A DNA stretch of 64,000 nt from Actinomadura opuntiae. Lineage in GTDB: Bacteria; Actinomycetota; Actinomycetes; Streptosporangiales; Streptosporangiaceae. Positions 27,587 to 36,136 of the stretch are shown in pieces (the first letter of the stretch is position 1; every line of letters begins with the position of its first letter). The position numbers and the translations under genes were made by a program. The stretch spans positions 310,001 through 374,000 of the forward strand of contig NZ_JASNWF010000009.1 of the NCBI RefSeq assembly GCF_030283205.1, given 5' to 3'. The notes below the pieces were generated by a model. The model did no database searches. It was not told where the DNA came from and worked only from the letters and a program-made list of their open reading frames with translations.

Positions 27587-28729
27587 ATGGACTCCTCCCT
27601 CTATGTCCTGGTGGAGGATCTGCGCGGCGTGCGGGCCGCGCAGATTCTGGCGCACGGGGTCTCGTCCCTCACGGTCGGCGCGGCCTACCATCGCGCCCGC
27701 GATGTGACGCCCCACGGCCGTTCCCGCGTCACTTTCCGCCACGACGGTGTCCACTTCCCGGTCGACGGCCACTTCGACGGGCTCCGGCTCGTCCCGCCCG
27801 TCCGCGAGGGCGCGGAGGAGCGGCCGCTTCGCGCGCTGCGCGAGGAGACCCGCGCGCTCGGCGTCCCCCTGCACGGCTGGGGGGTGTTCCTGCACAACAC
27901 CACGCTCGGCCTTGCGTTCCCGGACGTCACGCAGCAGAACTGCTTCGGCGACCGCGCCGCGCCCGCCGACCTGTGCCCGTCCCACCCGGACGTCCGCGCC
28001 TACGCCGCCGCCCTCGGCCGCGCCATCGCCCGCCAGGGCATGGACTCCGTCGTCGCCGAATCCCTCCATTTCGGGACGTTCGGCCACGGCTACCACCACG
28101 AACGGTCGTTCGTGGACCTCGGCCCGGCCGCCGAGTTCGCCCTCGGCCTCTGCTTCTGCGACCACTGCCGCCGCCGCGTCCCCCGCGCGGACGCGGCCCG
28201 CGACGCGGCGTCCGGGCTCGCGGCGTCCGTGCTGGACGGCGGCCCGCCCATCGAGGAGATCCCGGACGTCCTCGCCGAATACGCCCGAGCGCGGACGCCG
28301 ATCGTCACGTCCCTGGCCGCGGAGGTCGCCGAAGCCGTCGCGGCGGAAGGCTCCCAGCTCACCTTCATCGACCTCACCGGCGCCACGAAGGGCTACGCGG
28401 ACGGCCGCCCCACCGGTGCCCCGGCCGCCGCCGACGCCTGGAAGCTCGGCATCGACCCCGCCTCGCTGGCGGGCGTCGTCCCGTCCTACGCCATCCTCTG
28501 CTACGCCCGGGAGAGCGGCCGGATAGCCGAGGACGTCACCGCCTACCGCGCCGCCCTCGGCCCCGACACCGCCCTGCGGGCCGTGCTGCGGCCGGGCCAT
28601 CCCGACACCGTGTCCGCCGAGCACCTGGCGGCCAAGACCGAGGCCGCCCGCACCGCCGGCGCCGACACCGTCGACTTCTACCAGTACGGCCTGGTCCCGC
28701 TTCCCGTCCTCGACCGCATCAAGGGCTAG
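27587..28729 (+). CDS. Unrecognised protein, possible TIM-barrel fold, next to D-aminoacylase
   Basis: 380-aa cytosolic protein without signal peptide. Alternating beta/alpha pattern (LYVLVEDLRGVRAAQILAHG, VPLHGWGVFLHNTT, MDSVVAESLHFGTFGHGYHHE, QLTFIDLTGAT, VDFYQYGL) suggests a TIM barrel like those of glycoside hydrolase-type proteins. CFCDHC (about residue 189) is a compact cysteine motif that may bind zinc. Its position 32 bp after the D-aminoacylase suggests a shared pathway. Its stop overlaps the convergent sigma gene by four bases. I do not recognise a characterised family. Confidence 0.7.
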   Translation: MDSSLYVLVEDLRGVRAAQILAHGVSSLTVGAAYHRARDVTPHGRSRVTFRHDGVHFPVDGHFDGLRLVPPVREGAEERPLRALREETRALGVPLHGWGVFLHNTTLGLAFPDVTQQNCFGDRAAPADLCPSHPDVRAYAAALGRAIARQGMDSVVAESLHFGTFGHGYHHERSFVDLGPAAEFALGLCFCDHCRRRVPRADAARDAASGLAASVLDGGPPIEEIPDVLAEYARARTPIVTSLAAEVAEAVAAEGSQLTFIDLTGATKGYADGRPTGAPAAADAWKLGIDPASLAGVVPSYAILCYARESGRIAEDVTAYRAALGPDTALRAVLRPGHPDTVSAEHLAAKTEAARTAGADTVDFYQYGLVPLPVLDRIKG

Positions 28730-29691
28730 CCTTCCCGCGCGGTGTCCAGGACCGGGGGCAGGTCGAAGGCCGCGAACACCCGCGCGTCCTGGAAGACGAC
28801 GTTGCGCGCGATGCCCCGCGGCGTCACGGTGAAGACCTGGAGCGTGTGCAGCAGGTAGGCGCCGCCGTCGCCCCGATGGTAGGCGGCGACGGCGGGCTGC
28901 GTGTTCGCCGCCGTCCGGACCAACCGCCAGTCGGGGCCGTTCATCTCGAAGACCCGCTCCATGAACCGGCCGTAGGAGTCCCGGCCGAGGTACCAGAGCG
29001 GGACCGGCGGCATCTCCATCACCGCGTCCTCGGTCAGCAGCGCGACGAGCCCGGCCACGTCGGCGGCCTCGAACGACCGGACGTAGCGGTCCACGAGCGC
29101 GTCCACCGCGTCGCCCGGCTCGGCGACCTCGTCCTCGGCCGGGGACGCGCCCTCCAGCCCGGTGCGGGCCCGCTGCAGCGCGCTGTTCACCGCGGCCGGG
29201 GTCGTCTCCAGCAGCGCGGCGACCTCGGCGGCCGGGAACTCCAGCACGTCGCGGAGGATGAGCACCGCGCGCTGCTTCGGCGGCAGCACCTGCATCGCCG
29301 CGATCAGCGCCAGCCGCAGGGTGCCGCGCCGGACTGCCCGCACCGCAGGGTCGTCGAGCAGCGCGTCCGGGAACGGCTGGAGCCAAGGGACGTCCAGCGC
29401 CGGGACGAGCGGCGCGCCCGGATCGTCGCTCGGGCCGCCGAGGCCCGACGGCAGCGGGCGCCGCGCCCGGCCCTCCAGCGCCGTCAGGCACGCGTTCGTC
29501 GCGATCTTGTAGAGCCAGGTCCGGACGGACGCCCGCCCCGCGTCGTAGCGCTCCCGGGCCCGCCACGCGCGCAGCATCGTCTCCTGGACCAGGTCCTCGG
29601 CCTCGTGCACCGAGCCCAGCATCCGGTAGCAGTGCACCAGGAGCTCGCGCCGGTGCGGCCCCACCCGCGCCTCGAAATCCTCGTCGATCAA
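28726..29691 (-). CDS. SigG-type ECF sigma factor with SnoaL-like C-terminal domain
   Basis: 321-aa sigma factor. Region 2 is in CYRMLGSVHEAEDLVQETML (residues 21-40) with the VRTWLYKIATNACL helix. Region 4 is at about 125-180 (ALIAAMQVLPPKQRAVLILRD, PAAEVAALLETTPAAVNSAL). A C-terminal NTF2/SnoaL domain of about 110 residues begins LVDRYVRSFEAADVAGLV. The start is TTG: GGAGGAGG five bases upstream decides it. A SgcJ/SnoaL-like and a VOC protein lie upstream on the same strand, common companions of SigG/SigJ genes. Confidence 0.9.
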   Translation of the reverse strand: MIDEDFEARVGPHRRELLVHCYRMLGSVHEAEDLVQETMLRAWRARERYDAGRASVRTWLYKIATNACLTALEGRARRPLPSGLGGPSDDPGAPLVPALDVPWLQPFPDALLDDPAVRAVRRGTLRLALIAAMQVLPPKQRAVLILRDVLEFPAAEVAALLETTPAAVNSALQRARTGLEGASPAEDEVAEPGDAVDALVDRYVRSFEAADVAGLVALLTEDAVMEMPPVPLWYLGRDSYGRFMERVFEMNGPDWRLVRTAANTQPAVAAYHRGDGGAYLLHTLQVFTVTPRGIARNVVFQDARVFAAFDLPPVLDTAREG

Positions 29692-29748
29692 CCGGTCCTC
29701 CTCCGGAACGCCCGCGGTCCCGCCGGGGCGGGGCCGCGGGCGGCCGTG

Positions 29749-30132
29749 TCAGCGCACGGGCGTGTTGGTGTAGGCGGAGATGAGCCATTCGCCGTTCCGC
29801 CTGGCCAGCACCCAGGTGGCCCGGACCTCGCGGTCGGGCGGCACCTCGGACTGCCCGGCCATGATGATGCCGGAATTGCTGACGATGACGGCGGTGTCGC
29901 CGTCCACCCGCACGTCCTGCGGTTCGTCGACGGCGCGGGACCCCTTCAGCGGCCCCGCGAAGGACTGGGCCATGAAGTCGCGCACCGCCGACCGTCCCTG
30001 GTGGAAGACTCCGGGCATCACCACGGTGGCGTCCTCCACGTACAGGTCGGCGAACGCGTCGGCGTCGTTGTCGGCCCAGGCCTTGTACAGGCGGTCGAGC
30101 ACGGAGCGCACCTCGGACTCATTGGCATCCAT
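29749..30132 (-). CDS. SgcJ/EcaC-family NTF2-like protein
   Basis: 127-aa single-domain NTF2/SnoaL-fold protein with the family pattern VLDRLYKAWADNDADAFADLYVEDATVVMPG split over residues 11-41 and a C-terminal WVLARRNGEWLISAYTNTP. SgcJ/EcaC proteins are small stress- or secondary-metabolism-linked proteins without an agreed reaction. It is on the same strand as the SigG gene 57 bp away and may belong to its regulon. The ATG is preceded by AAGGGA. Confidence 0.82.
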   Translation of the reverse strand: MDANESEVRSVLDRLYKAWADNDADAFADLYVEDATVVMPGVFHQGRSAVRDFMAQSFAGPLKGSRAVDEPQDVRVDGDTAVIVSNSGIIMAGQSEVPPDREVRATWVLARRNGEWLISAYTNTPVR

Positions 30133-30249
30133 CGAAGATCCCTTCCTGTCGCGGCGCCCGACGCGGGGCCGGGCGCCGTCCGGTCGATGGATGTACCTGC
30201 CGGATGCCGCCCATTCATCGCTTCCCGCGCAGAAATCTCGGCGACCTCG

Positions 30250-30702
30250 CTACCGGGACGCCGGCGGATCGGCGAAGATCCCCTGGAGCATCCCGGTGGC
30301 CTGCCCGACCTCGATGAGGTAGCCGTCCGGATCGCGCATGTAGCAGCGGATCTCCGCCTTGCGGTCCAACGGCTCGGTGAGGAACTCGACGCCCTTGGCC
30401 TTGGCGTCCGCATAGAAGGCCTCGATGTCGGCCACCCGGACGTTCATGAATGTCGACACCGGGTCGCCGGGCGAGGGCGGGCTTAGGACGATGTCCGGCT
30501 TGTCCGGGGTCGGCCCGCCGCCCGGGTTCATGATGATCCAGCTGTTCGCCACCCGGACGGTCGCCGGGTTCTCCTCCAGGATCACCTCGCCGCCGAGGAC
30601 GTTCACATAGAACTCCTTGGAGACGTCCACATCCCGGACGGTCAGGAACTGAGTGACCACGAGCCCTTGGCTCGGCGCGGGAAAACCATCGTGATCCGGC
30701 AT
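30250..30702 (-). CDS. VOC-family (glyoxalase/bleomycin-resistance fold) protein
   Basis: 150-aa protein with two beta-alpha-beta-beta-beta modules: QFLTVRDVDVSKEFYVNVLG at the start and FMNVRVADIEAFYADAKAKG after the midpoint. It ends with the metal-ligand segment YMRDPDGYLIEVGQ. Such proteins are metal-dependent isomerases, dioxygenases or antibiotic-binding proteins; substrate cannot be inferred. AGGGGA precedes the ATG at 30702. Confidence 0.87.
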   Translation of the reverse strand: MPDHDGFPAPSQGLVVTQFLTVRDVDVSKEFYVNVLGGEVILEENPATVRVANSWIIMNPGGGPTPDKPDIVLSPPSPGDPVSTFMNVRVADIEAFYADAKAKGVEFLTEPLDRKAEIRCYMRDPDGYLIEVGQATGMLQGIFADPPASR

Positions 30703-30746
30703 TCCGATCCCCTTTCTTGGTCCGCTTCGTCCGCGCTCGGTCCGCG

Positions 30747-31682
30747 TCAGACGTGGTGGCGGGTCCAGCGGTGGGGGTCGTCCTCCAGCGTGGCGCGGTC
30801 CCAGTTCCCGCGTACGGCGGCGGCCTCATAGGTGCTGTGCAGGAACGCCGACAGGGTCGCGTCGGGATCGTCCGCCGCGGCGACCGCCTCGTACGGCAGC
30901 AGGAACTGGCCGTTCTCGGGGCTGTAGTACGCCGCGTCCGGTGCCACCGGATACTCGGCGAACCCGTCCGGCTCGGGATAGGCGTAGGCGTAGAACGCCC
31001 CTTCCTCCAGACCGGGCCAGAAGCCGCAGCTGCTCAGCTCCCGCGAGTACCCCTCCACCATCACCCAGTCGCCGCAGTTGGGCGCCCCGCCCGGATGCCG
31101 CGGCGCGGTGCGTCCGGAGAACCGGGTGCAGGCCAGGTCCATCGCGCCCCAGAAGAAGTGCACCGGGCTCACCTTGCCGACGAAATGGGACCGGAACTCC
31201 CCGATGACCCGGTTCGCCTCCAGCAGCTGCCGCCAGAAGAGTTGCGCGGCCCGCGGATCGTAGGACGCGTGCTGGCGGTCGTCGGCGAACGGGATCGACG
31301 GCTCCACCTCGTTGGGCCGCGCCTGGATCGTCGTCTCGATCCCCAGCCCGACGAGGTGGTCCATGGTCTCGGCGTAGAAGTCGGCCACCGGCTTCGGCTC
31401 CAGCGCGACGCCGCGCTCCTCGCCGTGGCTGCTGCGGATGCGCAGCCGGTGGTCGACGAAGTCGAACTCCAGGTCGAACGCCCCGTCCCGGTAGGGGATC
31501 GCCGAGGTCGTCAGCCCGCGCGGGCTCACGTACAGCGTGACCTGCCACCAGTGGTTCACCAGCGGCGCGTGCGCCATCCGGATCTTCCCGACGATCTGGG
31601 TCCACATGTGCAGGGTGTCCCGGGTGTCGGTCCAGTCCGCGACCCGCAACCGCGGCCACGGCTCGTGCCTGCGCTCCCCCAC
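30747..31682 (-). CDS. DUF5996 family protein
   Basis: 311-aa conserved protein beginning with the family pattern PWPRLRVADWTDTRDTLHM. It contains HFFWGAMDLACTRFSGRTAP and a C-terminal FYAYAYPEPDGF segment. The family is widespread in actinobacteria and other soil bacteria and has no known function. No signal peptide or membrane segment is seen. It probably begins at the GTG at 31682 and sits between a VOC protein and a TetR gene on the same strand. Confidence 0.85.
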   Translation of the reverse strand: MGERRHEPWPRLRVADWTDTRDTLHMWTQIVGKIRMAHAPLVNHWWQVTLYVSPRGLTTSAIPYRDGAFDLEFDFVDHRLRIRSSHGEERGVALEPKPVADFYAETMDHLVGLGIETTIQARPNEVEPSIPFADDRQHASYDPRAAQLFWRQLLEANRVIGEFRSHFVGKVSPVHFFWGAMDLACTRFSGRTAPRHPGGAPNCGDWVMVEGYSRELSSCGFWPGLEEGAFYAYAYPEPDGFAEYPVAPDAAYYSPENGQFLLPYEAVAAADDPDATLSAFLHSTYEAAAVRGNWDRATLEDDPHRWTRHHV

Positions 31683-31789
31683 TGGGCCCCCTCGACCGAA
31701 CGTGCGTCCGCGGGCGCTGGGGACCGCCCGGCTCCTACGGACGCCGTCCTACCCGGCCCTCTTGCGGGCAATCGTCGGCGAAGCGCCCC

Positions 31790-32407
31790 TCAGCCCGCCG
31801 GGGCGGGGGCGATCATGCGGTCGATGAGGACGTGCAGGTAGGTGCGGAAACGCGCGATCTCGTCGGGGCGGCGCGGCTCCGACCGCCCGCGCGCCCCCGG
31901 CAGCCCGCCCGACAGGAACCCGAACACGCACCACACCACCGTCCGGACGAGCAGGTCGACGGCCACGTCCGGCGGCACCACGCCCGCCACGACCTCCGCG
32001 ACCAGCGCGTCCTGCGGATCGACGTAGTCGCCCTCCAGCCCGTCGGCGTCGGCGGCGTCGCCCATCCAGCGGTGCATCCAGAGGGCGACGATCTCCGGGT
32101 TCGCGACGTAGAAGTCGAGGTACAGGTCGATCACCCGGTGCGCGCCCGCCGGGTCGGGCGTGTACGCGGCGAGCGCGCTCTCCAGCATCTCCTGCTCGGC
32201 ACGGTACGCGCGGTCCATCACCCGCCGGTACAGCCCGTTCTTGCCGCCCGCGGCGGCCACCGCGGCGCGGCCGCCGCCGCCCGCCGCGTCCGCGATCAGC
32301 TCGATGCCGGTCGAGTCGTAGCCCAGCTCCGCGAACAGCCGGGTCGCCACCGCGATGATCCGCTCTTCGTCCTCCACATTCGTCACACTAGGTGATGGTG
32401 TCGTCAC
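31790..32407 (-). CDS. TetR-family transcriptional regulator
   Basis: 205-aa regulator: helices EERIIAVATRLFAELGYDSTGIELIADAAG form the N-terminal HTH. The recognition part is unusual, with an Ala/Gly-rich GGGGRAAVAAAGGKNGLYR in place of the usual VSKGTLYYHF-like segment. The effector domain includes YLDFYVANPEIVALWMHRWM and VRTVVWCVFGFLSGGLPG. Annotated from GTG 32407; a GTG seven codons in is also possible. Only 17 bp separate it from the divergent thioesterase-like gene, so the two probably share an operator. Confidence 0.85.
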   Translation of the reverse strand: MTTPSPSVTNVEDEERIIAVATRLFAELGYDSTGIELIADAAGGGGRAAVAAAGGKNGLYRRVMDRAYRAEQEMLESALAAYTPDPAGAHRVIDLYLDFYVANPEIVALWMHRWMGDAADADGLEGDYVDPQDALVAEVVAGVVPPDVAVDLLVRTVVWCVFGFLSGGLPGARGRSEPRRPDEIARFRTYLHVLIDRMIAPAPAG

Positions 32408-32424
32408 GGCGTTAGGGTGGTCGG

Positions 32425-32649
32425 GTGCGTTACGAGGTGGCCGTCCGCGTCGAGCACCTGCGCGCCACGCCGGTCGGCGGCACCGTCGAGGTCACCGCGG
32501 ACCCGCCGGCGGACGCGTCCGGCCGCCGGCTCACCTTCGCGGTCCGGGCCGTCGACGATTCCGGGACGGTCGTCGCGGCGGGCGAGATCGAGCGCGCGGT
32601 CGTGGACCGCGACCGTTTCCTCCGGGCGCTGGAGCGGCCCGGCGCGTGA
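32425..32649 (+). CDS. Small FlK-like thioesterase (hotdog) protein, short form
   Basis: 74-aa protein matching the C-terminal part of FlK-type hotdog thioesterases: VRVEHLRATPVGGTVEVTAD, then RRLTFAVRAVDDSGTVVAAGE and VVDRDRFLRAL. About 45 N-terminal residues of the usual 120 are missing, including the region of the first strand and part of the catalytic site. It may be a truncated or minimal family member. The GTG start lies 17 bp from the divergent TetR gene, a typical regulator-target arrangement. Confidence 0.55.
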   Translation: MRYEVAVRVEHLRATPVGGTVEVTADPPADASGRRLTFAVRAVDDSGTVVAAGEIERAVVDRDRFLRALERPGA

Positions 32650-32655
32650 CCGGGG

Positions 32656-33198
32656 TCAGCGGGGCAGGGCGCCGTATCCGTGCACGGTGATCCGTTCGGC
32701 CATCCGCGCATAGTCGCCCGGATCGGACGGCACGCTGGTGCCCAGGCCGTCCACGTACCGGTTGTACATGCAGAACGCGGCGGCGATGAGGACGGTGTCG
32801 TGGATCTCCACGTCGGTGGCCCCGGCGTGGCGCGCGGCCGCGACGTGCTCGTCGGCCACCTCGCGGCCGCCCCGCTGCACGGCGGCGGCGAGGCCCAGCA
32901 GCGCCCTCAGCTTGTCGGACACCGGCGCCACCGCCAGGTTGGCGTGGACCTGCCGCACCAGGGACATGCCGCCGGGCAACTGGGCGGCGGCGCACGCCCC
33001 GTGGGACGAGGCGCAGAAGTCGCAGCCGTTCAGTTCCGAGACATAGGCCGCGATCAGCTCGCGCTCACCGCGCTCCAGCGGGCTCGGCCCCCGCAGCAGG
33101 GTCTCCGCCAGCGCCGCGAGCGGCCCGGCCGTCTCCGGCCGGAACGCCAGCAGGGACGGCAGTCCGGGAACGCCGTCGTCCAGTTCGATGTGCGCCAA
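32656..33198 (-). CDS. AhpD-like carboxymuconolactone decarboxylase-family peroxidase
   Basis: 180-aa CMD/AhpD-fold protein with the redox-active CxxC and proton relay His in CDFCASSHGACAAA (residues 59-72). It also has the family LLRGPSPLERGERELIAAYVS helix. It probably reduces peroxides through a disulfide cycle. CMD proteins are typical targets of SigJ/ECF41 sigma factors, one of which is encoded at 11170-12057. ATG 33198 is preceded by GGAGGCGAT. Confidence 0.87.
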   Translation of the reverse strand: MAHIELDDGVPGLPSLLAFRPETAGPLAALAETLLRGPSPLERGERELIAAYVSELNGCDFCASSHGACAAAQLPGGMSLVRQVHANLAVAPVSDKLRALLGLAAAVQRGGREVADEHVAAARHAGATDVEIHDTVLIAAAFCMYNRYVDGLGTSVPSDPGDYARMAERITVHGYGALPR

Positions 33199-33249
33199 GG
33201 ATCGCCTCCACAGACCGGTACAAGTACCTCGATCCTCTAACGAACACGA

Positions 33250-34062
33250 TTAGCGCGACAGTTTTCTCGCGACTCCACAAAACGTCATGGTCTCCTGCGG
33301 CTCGCCCCACAGGTTGGGCTCCGGACGCCAGCGCGAGCAGGACACCACCCCCGGCTCGACCAGCTCCAGCCCCTCGAACAGCCCCGCGATCTCCCGGGCC
33401 GTCCGCGCCCTGATCGGATGCGGGGTGCCGCTGCCGTTCCACGCCTCCACCGCGTGGTGCGTCACCTCGACGTCCAGGCACGCGTGGGACAGCGCCACGA
33501 AACTCCCCGGCGCCAGGGCCCCGGTCAGCCGCCGGACGATGCTCCGCGCCTCCTCGTCGTCGACGATCAGATGCAGCAGGGCCAGCATCAGCAGCGCGAC
33601 GGGTTCGCCGAAGTCCAGCGTCGCCGCGGCCTCCTCCAGGATCCGCTCCGGATTGCGCACGTCCGCGTCGATGTAGCTGGTCGCGCCCTCCGGCGAACTG
33701 GTCAGGAGCGCCCGCGCGTGGACGAGCACCAGCGGATCGTTGTCGACGTAGACGACCCGCGACTCCGGCGCCGCCCGCTGCGCGATCTCATGGGTGTTGT
33801 CGGCGGTGGGCAGCCCGGTGCCGACGTCCAGGAACTGCCGCACGCCCTCGTCCACCAGGTGCCGGACGCACCGTCCGAGGAACAGCCGGTCCGTCCGCGC
33901 CGCCGCGACCACGCCGGGGACCTGCCGGGCGACGCGCTCTCCCGCCTCCCGGTCCACCTCGTAGTGGTCCTTGCCGCCGAGCCAGTAGTCCCAGACCCGC
34001 GCCGACACCGGCCGGTCCGCGGCGCCGTCACGCCCCGGACGGTCCACAGGGTCAGAGCTCAT
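33250..34062 (-). CDS. SAV2177-type (DUF574) SAM-dependent methyltransferase
   Basis: 270-aa protein of the actinobacteria-specific Methyltransf_19 family. The signature N-terminus VWDYWLGGKDHYEVDREAG is at about residues 24-42 and the SAM-binding motif FLDVGTGLPTADNTHE at about 82-97. YVDNDPLVLVHARALL and the ending CSRWRPEP complete the pattern. GGAGGA upstream favours ATG 34062 over one four codons earlier. It is divergent from a clear paralogue at 34195-34992. The substrate of the family is unknown; many lie next to DUF397/XRE genes. Confidence 0.9.
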   Translation of the reverse strand: MSSDPVDRPGRDGAADRPVSARVWDYWLGGKDHYEVDREAGERVARQVPGVVAAARTDRLFLGRCVRHLVDEGVRQFLDVGTGLPTADNTHEIAQRAAPESRVVYVDNDPLVLVHARALLTSSPEGATSYIDADVRNPERILEEAAATLDFGEPVALLMLALLHLIVDDEEARSIVRRLTGALAPGSFVALSHACLDVEVTHHAVEAWNGSGTPHPIRARTAREIAGLFEGLELVEPGVVSCSRWRPEPNLWGEPQETMTFCGVARKLSR

Positions 34063-34194
34063 GTTCTCCTCCACGGGCGTGCGCTACCGAGAGTAACGCC
34101 CGGCCAGAAGAGCACGTTCCTTCAAGCCGGGGCGGCGTTCTTGCGCGCTTCGGGGAAGGAAAAGCGGAGAGACGCCTTGAGACCAGGAGCCGGC

Positions 34195-34992
34195 ATGGAC
34201 CCACAGCCCGAGATCGACACCACCGTGCCGCATTCGGCGCGGATCTGGAACTTCCTGCTGGGCGGCAAGGACAACTACCCCGTCGACCGCGCGGCGGGCG
34301 AGAACGTCTTCCGCACCTTCCCCGGGATGGTCGAAACGGCCCGCCAGTCCCGGTACATGCTCACGCGCGTGGTGCGCTACCTGGCGGCGGAGGCCGGGAT
34401 CCGCCAGTTCCTGGACATCGGCACCGGCCTGCCCACCATGGACAACACCCACGAGGTCGCGCAGCGGGTCGCACCCGAGGCCCGCATCGTCTACGTCGAC
34501 AACGACCCCCTCGTCCTCGTCCAGGCCAAGGCCCTGCTGAACAGCAGCCCCGAAGGCGCCACCGACTACATCGAGGCGGACGTCCGCGACCCCGAGCCGA
34601 TCCTGGCCGAGGCCGCCAGGACACTGGACTTCGACCGGCCCGTCGCGCTCATGCTCATGGGCATCCTCGGCCTGGTGGCCGACTACGACCAGGCCCGCTC
34701 CATCGTGACCCGCCTCGTCGCCCCCCTGGCGCCGGGCAGCCACCTCGCCGTCTACGACGGCACCAACGACGACCCCGACTACGTGCAGGCCATCGAGGCC
34801 TTCAACTCCGGCAGCGGCGCCGTCCCCTACACCCCGCGCAGCCCCGAGCAGATCGCCCGCTACCTCGACGGCCTCGAACTGGTAGAACCCGGAGTCGTCC
34901 CCGTAACACAATGGCGTCCCGACTCCCGCTCCGCCTTCCACAACGTCGCCTGCACGGGCGGTGTGGCCCGCAAACCCGTGGAGGAACGGTGA
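34195..34992 (+). CDS. SAV2177-type (DUF574) SAM-dependent methyltransferase, paralogue
   Basis: 265-aa second copy of the same family: IWNFLLGGKDNYPVDRAAG, FLDIGTGLPTMDNTHE and YVDNDPLVLVQAKALL align directly with the divergent neighbour. AGGAG lies upstream of ATG 34195. The stop overlaps the GTG of the following YCII gene (GTGA). The head-to-head pair looks like an old local duplication, diverged mostly in the C-terminal halves. Confidence 0.9.
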   Translation: MDPQPEIDTTVPHSARIWNFLLGGKDNYPVDRAAGENVFRTFPGMVETARQSRYMLTRVVRYLAAEAGIRQFLDIGTGLPTMDNTHEVAQRVAPEARIVYVDNDPLVLVQAKALLNSSPEGATDYIEADVRDPEPILAEAARTLDFDRPVALMLMGILGLVADYDQARSIVTRLVAPLAPGSHLAVYDGTNDDPDYVQAIEAFNSGSGAVPYTPRSPEQIARYLDGLELVEPGVVPVTQWRPDSRSAFHNVACTGGVARKPVEER

Positions 34993-35354
34993 AGCACTAC
35001 CTGCTCAGCATCCAGCAGCCCGACGGGGACCCGCCCCCGCCGGAGATCCTGGAGCCGATCACCCGCGACCTCGCGGCCTTCAACCGGGAACTCCAGGACG
35101 CCGGCGCCTGGGTCTTCGCAGGCGGCCTGCACCTCGCCCACAACGCCGTCGTGGCCCGCCCGGAAGCCGGCGAGGTCCTCATCACGGACGGCCCGTACGC
35201 CGAAGGCAAAGAACACGTCGGCGGCCTGTCCATCATCAGGGCCCCCGACCTCGACACCGCCCTCGAATGGGCCCGCAAACTGGCCCGCGCCACCACCCTC
35301 CCCGTAGAACTCCGCGAGTTCCAAGCCCTCGCTACGGACGGGAGTGCCGGGTAA
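34989..35354 (+). CDS. YCII/DGP-type protein
   Basis: 121-aa YCII-domain protein with ITDGPYAEGKEHVGGLSII (residues 67-85), a DGPY variant of the DGPF motif. It is translationally coupled to the upstream DUF574 methyltransferase by a GTGA overlap. No ECF42 gene is adjacent, unlike the other YCII protein at 7033-7386. Function unknown. Confidence 0.85.
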   Translation: MKHYLLSIQQPDGDPPPPEILEPITRDLAAFNRELQDAGAWVFAGGLHLAHNAVVARPEAGEVLITDGPYAEGKEHVGGLSIIRAPDLDTALEWARKLARATTLPVELREFQALATDGSAG

Positions 35355-35394
35355 CATCCCGGCAATCGACCGTGGCAGCCAAGGGGTTGTGCTC

Positions 35395-35772
35395 ATGTCC
35401 CGCCCACCCGCACCCCCCGGCGGCCGCCCGCGGGCGATCGCGGTAATGCTGCTGTGGCTGGCCTTCAGTGCCCTGATCCTGTTCGGGCCGATCGTGGTGT
35501 TCGTCGGTGCCAAGAGCCTCTACGACGCTCACCGGCCGATCAAGTGCGGCGGCAAGGTGATGCACCCAGACGGCCCGTACACGTGCTTCACCGGCTACGG
35601 CCCCCGCGGCTACGACGACCTCGTACGGGAGAGACACGACCGGGCAGAACAGGCACCGTACCTGCTCGCATGCGGAACCTTGGCCGTCGCCATCGGCGTC
35701 CCCGGCATCAGACGCGCTTCGCGCTACCTGGGCAACATCCAACGATGGGCGACCTCACTGAAGCCCGAATAA
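35395..35772 (+). CDS. Small membrane protein, hypothetical
   Basis: 125-aa protein with a proline-rich N-terminus and two hydrophobic helices (AVMLLWLAFSALILFGPIVVF at about 18-38; LLACGTLAVAIGVPGI near 95-110). Between them is an extracytoplasmic loop with two cysteines (IKCGGKVMHPDGPYTCFTG) that could form a disulfide. ATG 35395 is chosen over an upstream ATG because it directly begins the compositionally consistent region. I do not recognise a family. A strong terminator follows. Confidence 0.65.
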   Translation: MSRPPAPPGGRPRAIAVMLLWLAFSALILFGPIVVFVGAKSLYDAHRPIKCGGKVMHPDGPYTCFTGYGPRGYDDLVRERHDRAEQAPYLLACGTLAVAIGVPGIRRASRYLGNIQRWATSLKPE

Positions 35773-35829
35773 CCCCACGCCAACGACAAGCAAGCAGCCG
35801 AGGGCCCTCCGGCCCGCAGCCCCAACACA

Positions 35830-35861
35830 GAAGGCCCCTTCCACAACCGGAAGGGGCCTTC
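35830..35861. terminator. Strong bidirectional terminator hairpin
   Basis: GAAGGCCCCTTCC and GGAAGGGGCCTTC form a perfect 13-bp stem with a 6-nt loop. It lies between the membrane-protein gene and the 3' end of the convergent tRNA-Arg gene and probably serves both. Confidence 0.85.
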
Positions 35862-35870
35862 TACCTGCTG

Positions 35871-35943
35871 CGCACCCGAAGGGATTCGAACCCCTAACCT
35901 TCTGATCCGTAGTCAGATGCTCTATCCATTGAGCTACGGGTGC
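35871..35943 (-). tRNA. tRNA-Arg(ACG)
   Basis: 73-nt cloverleaf on the minus strand: acceptor GCACCCG/CGGGTGC, D-loop with AGCTCAATGGATAGAGC, anticodon stem TCTGA/TCAGA around loop CTACGGA (anticodon ACG), and T-loop GGTTCGAATCC. Discriminator G; no CCA is encoded. The first anticodon base is presumably deaminated to inosine. Confidence 0.97.
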
Positions 35944-36136
35944 CCGTCCGGAGCCAACTGTACCGGCTCCCGGCACCGGACCGCGAATCGGCGGCCGGGG
36001 AGACGCGATCGGCGGTGTGAGCCGGGTCACGGAACCGTCTGTGGCGAAGTAGCGCCAAAGGTGTAATCGAGACGGATGTGGCCACTGCGGTCTACCCTCG
36101 TCCGAAGTCCCAAAACCCCCCTGAAGGAGAAGGTTC

